From JAEZKC01 sp046538945 (GTDB lineage: Bacteria; Fibrobacterota; Chitinivibrionia; Chitinivibrionales; Chitinispirillaceae), in contig JBKHHW010000145.1 of the NCBI GenBank assembly GCA_046538945.1, forward strand, positions 1 through 7,985: 7,985 nt of DNA, in the 5' to 3' direction. The number at the start of each line of letters is the position of its first letter. Positions within the stretch are counted from its first letter, which is position 1. The notes beneath the pieces are model-generated. The model made no database searches, was not told where the DNA came from, and worked only from the letters and a program-made list of their open reading frames with translations. This document shows positions 1-5,479 of the stretch, piece after piece. A program made the translations under genes and the position numbers.

Positions 1-2
1 AA

Positions 3-2615
3 AGAGGATTGTCCGAAACAGAAGCTAAAAAGCGTCTTCGCATCCATGGGCCCAACCGGTTGAAAAAAGCTGCTACACGGAGTACCTGGAAGATTCTCAT
101 TGAGCAATTTAAAAGCATCATCATAGGAATTCTGGCAGTAGCCGCTGTGCTTTCATTCGTTATGGCCGAGTGGGTTGAGGGGATAGCGGTAACTATGGCC
201 ATTGTTATCAATACAGCAATCGGCTTTTTCAGTGAGCTGCGAGCGGTTCGTTCCATGGAGGCGCTGCAGAAACTTAGCCGGACATCCGCACGGGTGAAAC
301 GGGAAGGGAGTGAAAAGAGCATTGCTTCTGAAAATCTCATTCCCGGTGACATTCTTATCCTTGAGGCCGGTGATGTGGTTTCGGCAGACTGCCGTATCAT
401 CCAGGCTTCGAAGCTTCAGGTGAATGAATCCACGCTCACGGGCGAATCGGTTGCATCCTCGAAAACTGCCGACATTCTCGACAGAGAGGATAAGCCCCTT
501 GCTGAACGGAAGAACATGCTATACAAAGGAACTGCACTGACCCGTGGCTCTGCGATGGGTGTGGTGGTCGCAACGGGCATGGGTACCGAGCTGGGGCACA
601 TCAGCAAACTGGCGCAGGAAGCCGGAATGCAGCAGCAGACCCCTCTCGAACGCCATCTGCAGCAGCTGGGGCAATGGCTGGTGTGGTTGACCCTTGCAGT
701 GGCGTTTCTTGTTGCCGTAGCGGGGATCGTTGCCGGGAGGGATCTGCGAAGGATGATTGAAATCGCAGTGGCGCTGGCGGTTGCCGCGGTGCCTGAAGGG
801 CTTCCGATTGTGGCTACCGTAGCACTTGCCCGCGGCATGTGGCGAATGGCTCGTCGCAACGCACTGATCAGAAATCTTTCCGCTGTAGAAACCCTTGGCG
901 CCACCAGTGTCATCTGTACCGACAAGACAGGCACACTCACCGAAAATCAGATGACCCTCAGGCGCCTGCAGCTTCATTCCGGAGATTATAACATAAGCGG
1001 TGAGGGACTCTCGACTGATGGTGAAATCACAAAGAATGGTAACCGGGCAGATCCGCTTGAGGATGATGTCCTTAAGCGGTCAATCGAGATCGGGTTGCTG
1101 TGCAATGATGCGCTCCTGGACAGTCAAGCCGGAGAAAAAGCATCGGGAGATGCGATGGAAGTGGCGCTGCTGGTGGCGGGAGCAAAGGCCGGCATATCAC
1201 GTTCGGAACTACAGAGCAGGCAGCGGCGTGTCAGGGAGGAGGCGTTTGATCCGGAAATCAAGATGATGGCCACGTTTCATACAACGGGAAACCATCGCTT
1301 TCGTGTAGCAGTGAAAGGCGCGCCTTCCGCGGTACTGGAGAATTGCAGCCTGGTGGGTACGGGTGATGAATTGACGGCTCAGAAGCGACGGCTTTGGGAG
1401 CAGCGGGCTGATGATCTTGCCGGTGAAGGGCTGCGGGTTCTGGCACTTGCCGAAAAGTTCGTTGAAGACAAGGAAAGCGACCCCTATGAGAGTCTGACAC
1501 TTGTGGGGGTAATCGGATTTCTCGATCCGCCCCGCAGTTCGGTCCGGCCGGCCATCCGGGAGTGTCAGGAGGCGGGAATACGGGTGGTGATGGTTACAGG
1601 GGATCAGGCGATAACGGCGAAAAATGTCGGCATTGCAGTAGGTTTGAAGGATGCAGAGAATGCATCGGTTATGGAGGGCAATGCGATCAAAACACCGGAA
1701 GAGTTGTCGCCTGAGGAGCAGAGGGCAATAATCAATGCCTCTATTCTTTCCCGTGTAAGTCCCGAACAGAAACTGAACCTGATTGATCTTCACCGGCGTC
1801 ATAAGTCGGTAGTCGCGATGACCGGTGATGGTGTTAACGATGCGCCGGCGCTGGAGAAGGCGGATATAGGAATTGCCATGGGCGGACGAGGGACGGAAGT
1901 GGCACGCCAGGCAGCGGATATGATTTTGAAGGACGATGCCTTTCCTACAATCGTCGCGGCAGTTGAACAGGGACGGGCGATATTCAATAATATCAGGGCC
2001 TTTACTATTTATCTGCTTTCGGGAAATATGGGAGAAATACTGGCCGTCGGACTGGCATCCATTCTTGGTCTGCCACTTCCGCTTCTGCCCATTCAGATAC
2101 TGTACATCAATGTTGTTAATGATATATTCCCTGCTCTGGCTCTCGGTATGGGACACGGAGCGGAGAATCTCATGCAGAAACCACCGCGCCGATCGCAGGA
2201 ATCGATATTGACAGACAAAAACTGGATAGCTATAACCGGCTATGGTACAGTAATCGGTGCTATCCTGTTCATTTCTTATTTTCTGGCCGCCCAATGGCTT
2301 GGTTTCGGTCGCGATCTGTCTCTGACTGTTTCGTTTATCACTCTTGGATTCGCCCGTCTTTGGCACGTATTCAATATGCGCCAGAGTGATTCCGGTATAC
2401 TGTTCAATGAAATCACCAAAAACGGGTATGTCTGGGCTGCACTGCTACTCTGTACCGGTCTTCTGCTTATGGCGGTTTATCTTCCGGGCCTTTCGGATGC
2501 GCTGCGTACACGGAACCCGGGGTTTTCGGGATGGTTTCTGATTTTGGTAATGAGTCTGATGCCGTTTTTCGCGGGGCAGATCTCCAAACTGGTTGCAGCC
2601 CGGAAGGTGCTCTAA
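3..2615 (+). CDS. P-type cation-transporting ATPase, P2 (Ca2+-ATPase-like) group, 5' partial
   Basis: ATP-driven cation pump of the inner membrane, most like calcium/manganese P2 pumps. Counting residues from the TTG at 9, the order is: N-terminal cation-ATPase segment (GPNRL 14-18); M1-M2 about 36-74; actuator domain with TGES 144-147; M3-M4 about 222-279 with PEGLP 262-266; phosphorylation loop DKTGTLT 305-311 (D305 the phosphorylated Asp); nucleotide domain with GDAMEVAL about 380-387, FDPEIKMM 413-420 and KGAP 436-439; hinge TGDGVNDAPAL 605-615; M5-M10 about 656-858. Candidate ion ligands are E263, N673, E676, N701, N704 and D705. The TTG is probably not the true start: the frame stays open to the window edge and reads Arg-Gly before it, giving RGLSETEAKKRL, the usual internal N-terminal motif of these pumps. 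A short N-terminal piece therefore lies outside the window. The C-terminus is complete. Family is certain; the transported ion is inferred, and Na+, Mn2+ or other cations remain possible. Confidence 0.96.
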   Translation, partial: RGLSETEAKKRLRIHGPNRLKKAATRSTWKILIEQFKSIIIGILAVAAVLSFVMAEWVEGIAVTMAIVINTAIGFFSELRAVRSMEALQKLSRTSARVKREGSEKSIASENLIPGDILILEAGDVVSADCRIIQASKLQVNESTLTGESVASSKTADILDREDKPLAERKNMLYKGTALTRGSAMGVVVATGMGTELGHISKLAQEAGMQQQTPLERHLQQLGQWLVWLTLAVAFLVAVAGIVAGRDLRRMIEIAVALAVAAVPEGLPIVATVALARGMWRMARRNALIRNLSAVETLGATSVICTDKTGTLTENQMTLRRLQLHSGDYNISGEGLSTDGEITKNGNRADPLEDDVLKRSIEIGLLCNDALLDSQAGEKASGDAMEVALLVAGAKAGISRSELQSRQRRVREEAFDPEIKMMATFHTTGNHRFRVAVKGAPSAVLENCSLVGTGDELTAQKRRLWEQRADDLAGEGLRVLALAEKFVEDKESDPYESLTLVGVIGFLDPPRSSVRPAIRECQEAGIRVVMVTGDQAITAKNVGIAVGLKDAENASVMEGNAIKTPEELSPEEQRAIINASILSRVSPEQKLNLIDLHRRHKSVVAMTGDGVNDAPALEKADIGIAMGGRGTEVARQAADMILKDDAFPTIVAAVEQGRAIFNNIRAFTIYLLSGNMGEILAVGLASILGLPLPLLPIQILYINVVNDIFPALALGMGHGAENLMQKPPRRSQESILTDKNWIAITGYGTVIGAILFISYFLAAQWLGFGRDLSLTVSFITLGFARLWHVFNMRQSDSGILFNEITKNGYVWAALLLCTGLLLMAVYLPGLSDALRTRNPGFSGWFLILVMSLMPFFAGQISKLVAARKVL

Positions 2616-2640
2616 TCTATCTGTTTAGAACAGAATAAAC

Positions 2641-2823
2641 CCTCAGAAAGCATTCCAGAGCGGACATTTAATATTTGTTTCAAGAGCACGGAATATGAAA
2701 ACATTCCGCTTCAAGGTGACCAGTATCAAAAGTATAGCATATGAAATAGGTTTTCAGAAATCTCTCACATGACTTAAAGAGCGGTTTCATTTTTCGCAGC
2801 CCACTTGAAGGTGCCCGTTTCCT
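2641..2823 (+). pseudogene. Possible decayed remnant of an AraC/XylS-type DNA-binding domain
   Basis: In the frame whose codons start at 2641, the stretch around 2683-2757 reads RARNMKTFRFKVTS followed by IKSIAYEIGFQ. This resembles the second helix-turn-helix of AraC-family regulators, whose consensus runs R..A..LL..T..SI.EIA.E.GF, with one residue missing. After a stop (2770-2772) the same frame reads LKERFHFSQPT then a stop and R, comparable to the family's following F(K)ERFG.SP..YR. Two in-frame stops (2770-2772, 2806-2808) and no credible N-terminal domain mean it cannot be functional. The match is short and judged by eye. It could be chance, but two successive family motifs in the right order and spacing argue for a relic. 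Confidence 0.35.
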
Positions 2824-3026
2824 TCCGTTTACGATGCTGCTGTTTCTGCTAAGCGGGACCATGAACCGAGAGAATCACTTGAGCAGGTTAAAAGACGTCT
2901 GAACAATGGCCGAAAACAGCTCTGACTTCCTTTTTCCAACTCTGAAGTATATCCAAGCCGGACGAATGTTTTCACCTGGCTTTTTTTGGAAATCAGGTTC
3001 GGCATCAGTTATTTTTTGATTAGTAT

Positions 3027-3047
3027 TTCGTTACGTAGTGGAACGAA
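3027..3047. promoter_or_regulatory. Dyad symmetry TTCGTT-N9-AACGAA
   Basis: Perfect 6-bp inverted repeat with a 9-base centre, about 160 bases upstream of the promoter of the sugar-phosphate transferase gene. It has the size of a dimeric-regulator site, but 6-bp arms occur by chance often enough that function is uncertain. Confidence 0.2.
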
Positions 3048-3116
3048 TCACAGTCGCATGCAGATCGTTGGAATCAGTTCAAAAGTTAGTTTTTCAGAAC
3101 CCCACGGTTACAATCT

Positions 3117-3131
3117 GACACTAATAGTGTC
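3117..3131. promoter_or_regulatory. 15-bp palindrome GACACTAATAGTGTC, possible operator
   Basis: Two perfect 7-bp arms around a single central A. The palindrome lies about 80 bases upstream of the -35 element of the transferase promoter. Compact odd-centred palindromes of this kind are typical binding sites for dimeric transcription factors. No T-run follows it and the one-base centre cannot form a good RNA hairpin, so a terminator role is unlikely. Confidence 0.4.
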
Positions 3132-3208
3132 TGTCTGAAAACAGCCCTGCAAATTGATCGAACCGCTCTGCACCCCGTTTGCCGGCTGATGAAACACCCT
3201 TTTTTCAC

Positions 3209-3237
3209 TAGACCTTTAAATAGATACACTATATAAT
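3209..3237 (+). promoter_or_regulatory. Sigma70-like promoter for the sugar-1-phosphate transferase unit
   Basis: The -10 box TATAAT (3232-3237) matches the consensus perfectly. The -35 box TAGACC (3209-3214) matches TTGACA at four of six positions, and the spacer is exactly 17 bp. Transcription would start near 3244, giving a leader of about 45 bases before the ATG at 3289. This suggests the transferase gene is transcribed independently of the ATPase. Confidence 0.65.
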
Positions 3238-3288
3238 GATAATCAACCTGGCCTTTTCACAACAATACCCAACACCATTGGCTGTAAT

Positions 3289-4818
3289 ATGTATCATTTG
3301 CAGTACTTTATAACTTCCGGACTCTTTCTACTGGCCCTGGCTGTCACCTATCTTGCTATTAAGGTTGTTCTCCGCACGAAACTGGTTTCCTTTTTCGTGG
3401 ATACCCCTGATGACCGGAAGGTGCACACCAGCCCCATACCCCGCCTGGGAGGGGTAGCCATTATCGTTTCTGTTATGACAGTGCTCTTTCCCTGGTTTCT
3501 TCTTTCCAGGTTCGATATTCTGCCACCGATTCACAAGGGTTTTTTTCTTTCCATTCTTACTTCGGTACTCACCCTGGGAGTTTTCGGATTCCTTGATGAT
3601 TCAAAATTCTACACCATGCGGGTACGCCACAAGCTTTATTCGGTAATTGCGCTTGCGGTGGCTACGGTCTATCTTTTCAATGTTCACCCCGGTGCCATTT
3701 CGGTATTCGATCTGTTCATTATACCACTGTGGCTGAGCAAAATCATTGCCGTCTTCTGGATCATAGGCCTAATCAATGCATTCAACCTGGTGGACGGACT
3801 GGATGGACTGGCGGGAACCATCTCTCTGGTATCACTGATCGGTGTTTCAACTGTTGCTGTTTTCACAGGTAATTCGGAAGCTGCCATTCTGAGTGTCATC
3901 GTTGCCGGGGCAATCGTGGGATTTCTGTTTCACAACGCGCCTCCGGCTAAAATTTTCATGGGTGATACGGGATCTCTTTTTCTGGGATTTTCCATATCCG
4001 TGCTGGCGATCCATGTCGCCCGATGGATACCGGACGGAAAAGTGCCCCTGATCATGCCTCTCCTGGTGGGTATACCGATACTGGAAGTGTTTGTATCGAT
4101 TGTGAGGCGTTATTTTAAAGCCAATGACCTGGGCCACACCTTCAAGCAAATTCTGAAATTCATTGTAACTGCTGACAGCTCCCATATTCACCACAGATTT
4201 CTTTTCAGAGGATTCTCACATCTGGAAACATGTACTCTGGTGGGAATTCTTTCAGCCACTCTCGTATTGGGAGCAGTATGCATTCTGTTTTCTCCCCCGA
4301 AACTGGTCTTTTTGATACCCCTCTATCTGATTCTGCCCATTTCAGTGGCACTGTACAGACTGGGATTCGGCGGACGGTTCAAGAAAGCTTTGAAACTGAG
4401 CAGAAGCCAGTTCAACGGGTACCACAAACCGGAACTTATCGGGATTATCGAACCTGACGGAAAACTCTTCCAGTACTTATCCAACCGACAGAATAACGGC
4501 TATGTATTTGTCCCCCTTTCAGATGAAAATGACCTTCCCGTTATAGCCAGCCAGTTGAAAGCGACTATAGTCAGAAACAGCTCCGGGCTGCCGGAAATTG
4601 CAGCCCGAGTATCAAAAGAGCTTTCCACCATGTACCATTTCTCCACGTTTCTGCACGACAGCAGTCCCAGGGAGACCATCAGAATCGTGCCCAACATGAA
4701 ATCTCCCGTGGAAGATCCTGCTGCCATAGAAAAAATTTTACAGAGTTTCAGTTCAGAGTACCCGCAGGAAAAAAATGAATCAGAAAGCAGGCAAGGGGCG
4801 GGCAGGGGTATTGTATGA
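3289..4818 (+). CDS. WecA/TagO-type polyprenyl-phosphate sugar-1-phosphate transferase with C-terminal soluble extension
   Basis: Integral inner-membrane enzyme of glycosyltransferase family 4 (MraY/WecA/TagO/WbcO). The family transfers a sugar 1-phosphate, usually GlcNAc-1-P, from its UDP form to undecaprenyl phosphate, the first lipid-linked step of O-antigen, capsule, teichoic acid or exopolysaccharide synthesis. About eleven hydrophobic segments span residues 5-357. Family motifs seen: DRKVHTSPIPRLGG 42-55; FLDD 101-104 (Asp pair D103/D104); NAFNLVDGLDGL 163-174 (D169, D172); KIFMGDTGSL 221-230 (D226); SHIHHRF 298-304. The His motif and loops favour the WecA/TagO branch over MraY. The start at 3289 places the first membrane helix normally, but no Shine-Dalgarno sequence is visible before it. 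At 509 residues it exceeds the usual ~320-370; about 150 residues after the last helix (from ~360) form a soluble tail I do not recognise. It overlaps the next gene by 4 bp (ATGA). Exact sugar is unknown. Confidence 0.93.
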   Translation: MYHLQYFITSGLFLLALAVTYLAIKVVLRTKLVSFFVDTPDDRKVHTSPIPRLGGVAIIVSVMTVLFPWFLLSRFDILPPIHKGFFLSILTSVLTLGVFGFLDDSKFYTMRVRHKLYSVIALAVATVYLFNVHPGAISVFDLFIIPLWLSKIIAVFWIIGLINAFNLVDGLDGLAGTISLVSLIGVSTVAVFTGNSEAAILSVIVAGAIVGFLFHNAPPAKIFMGDTGSLFLGFSISVLAIHVARWIPDGKVPLIMPLLVGIPILEVFVSIVRRYFKANDLGHTFKQILKFIVTADSSHIHHRFLFRGFSHLETCTLVGILSATLVLGAVCILFSPPKLVFLIPLYLILPISVALYRLGFGGRFKKALKLSRSQFNGYHKPELIGIIEPDGKLFQYLSNRQNNGYVFVPLSDENDLPVIASQLKATIVRNSSGLPEIAARVSKELSTMYHFSTFLHDSSPRETIRIVPNMKSPVEDPAAIEKILQSFSSEYPQEKNESESRQGAGRGIV

Positions 4819-5297
4819 CAATTCACAGGAACATCAGCAGAGAACGATGTCTCGTATGCTGCAGCAAAAACACCTTTACCGCCCAGCATGTGGCACTCCT
4901 TCTCTCCTTCGGCTATGAGGTGGAAATCGTAGAAACCACCAGCCAGGCCATACAGCAGTTCATTGCCAGAAAACCCAGCCTTCTGCTGGTGGAATCATCG
5001 TTTCTCCCCCGATTTTCCCACCGCCTGATTCAACTGTTCAAATTTGCCCACCGGACCCCCGCAGTTGTACTGATGGCACCGGATGTTTCCGAGGTCCTTG
5101 CGTATCTGTACCTTAAAGAGGGTGTTTATGAATTCGTAGAGACCCCACTCAAGCCCGAGGAACTTGCATTGGGGATAAAGAGGGCAGCTGAGCGGCTGAA
5201 GGTTAACAGAACCAGATTGTTCTACATGGACCTGGTGACACAGATCGGACTGGCGCTGCCGGTTCTGGGGTTTCTGATATATCTGGTAAATCGGTAG
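4815..5297 (+). CDS. Membrane-anchored degenerate receiver (pseudo-receiver) domain protein
   Basis: Small protein (160 residues) with the pattern of a CheY-like receiver at residues 11-128 followed by a hydrophobic helix about 139-158 ending YLVNR. Receiver landmarks by position: beta-1 RCLVCCSKN (11-19), where the Asp/Glu pair is replaced by C15/C16; beta-3 SLLLVESSFLP (55-65), where the phospho-acceptor Asp is replaced by E60; beta-4 VVLMAP (84-89), where the Thr/Ser switch is A88; the usual Lys-Pro is T110-P111 in FVETPLKPEEL. No canonical phosphorylation residue remains, so the domain should not be switched by phosphotransfer; E60 might mimic the phosphorylated state. There is no output domain other than the membrane helix, which predicts an N-terminal cytoplasmic receiver with a C-terminal tail anchor. 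The ATG overlaps the upstream stop (ATGA), with AGGGG at 4804-4808 as ribosome binding site, so translation is coupled to the sugar-phosphate transferase. Role is inferred: a partner or regulator of that enzyme or of polysaccharide export. The receiver call is by motif pattern and is good, not certain. Confidence 0.8.
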   Translation: MTIHRNISRERCLVCCSKNTFTAQHVALLLSFGYEVEIVETTSQAIQQFIARKPSLLLVESSFLPRFSHRLIQLFKFAHRTPAVVLMAPDVSEVLAYLYLKEGVYEFVETPLKPEELALGIKRAAERLKVNRTRLFYMDLVTQIGLALPVLGFLIYLVNR

Positions 5298-5379
5298 GAT
5301 TACTCTCTTAAGTTCCCTCAAATCTTCCGGCAAGGGATTTTCGGGGAGAAACTGCTGTCATAAATAAGTGTGCTTAGTG

Positions 5380-5388
5380 TGATATGAT
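5380..5388 (+). promoter_or_regulatory. Extended -10 promoter candidate for the Wzi-like gene
   Basis: TGATATGAT fits the extended -10 pattern TGnTATAAT with one mismatch in the hexamer. No good -35 hexamer lies at 16-18 bp, which extended -10 promoters can tolerate. Transcription would begin near 5395 and produce a leader of about 85 bases (to 5480) containing the hairpins at 5433-5466. The other possibility is read-through from the transferase operon, since no terminator is visible between the genes. Confidence 0.4.
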
Positions 5389-5432
5389 TGCTCAATTCAA
5401 ACCAGATCCAGCCTATAAACTAACCTCCCACT

Positions 5433-5466
5433 AATTTCCCATCAGGGAATTACGATGAATTCCCTG
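5433..5466 (+). promoter_or_regulatory. Two mutually exclusive hairpins in the leader of the Wzi-like gene
   Basis: CAGGGAATT (5443-5451) and AATTCCCTG (5458-5466) form a perfect 9-bp stem with a 6-base loop. The same GGGAATT can instead pair with the upstream AATTTCCC (5433-5440) with one bulged T and a 4-base loop. The downstream stem ends on the first base of GGAG (5466-5469), the ribosome binding site for the ATG at 5480. Switching between the stems could alter access to that site. No T-run follows, so it is not an intrinsic terminator. It could equally be a protein-binding dyad in DNA. Confidence 0.4.
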
Positions 5467-5479
5467 GAGAAAAAACGAT

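Larger units (their letters stand above)
2616..3288. other. 673-base intergenic stretch without an intact gene
   Basis: Every frame is broken by stops and no reading frame here resembles a complete protein. The first part carries a probable decayed coding remnant (2641-2823). The second part is AT-richer, with T-runs around 2980-3016, two dyad symmetries (3027-3047, 3117-3131) and a promoter near its right end. A 6-bp hairpin (2620-2634) follows the ATPase stop codon but has no T-tract, so no convincing terminator for the ATPase is visible. The stretch looks like a boundary between unrelated transcription units. Confidence 0.6.

Noticed and set aside
416..977. Two - strand open frames of 174 and 152 codons
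   Set aside because: Both overlap each other and the ATPase TGES-to-DKTGT region; low-complexity Ala/Ser/Thr/Arg translations without recognisable features.
1209..2366. 385-codon open frame on the - strand
   Set aside because: Lies wholly inside the ATPase gene, antisense to its conserved P-domain and membrane motifs; the translation is rich in Arg, Cys, His and Ser with no domain pattern and no ribosome binding site of note.
2620..2634. Hairpin TCTGTT-TAG-AACAGA after the ATPase stop
   Set aside because: Only six AT-rich pairs, a three-base loop and no following T-run, so it does not qualify as an intrinsic terminator.
2680..2862. 60-codon - strand frame in the long intergenic stretch
   Set aside because: No ribosome binding site, no domain or membrane pattern, and the opposite strand gives a more meaningful (though decayed) reading.
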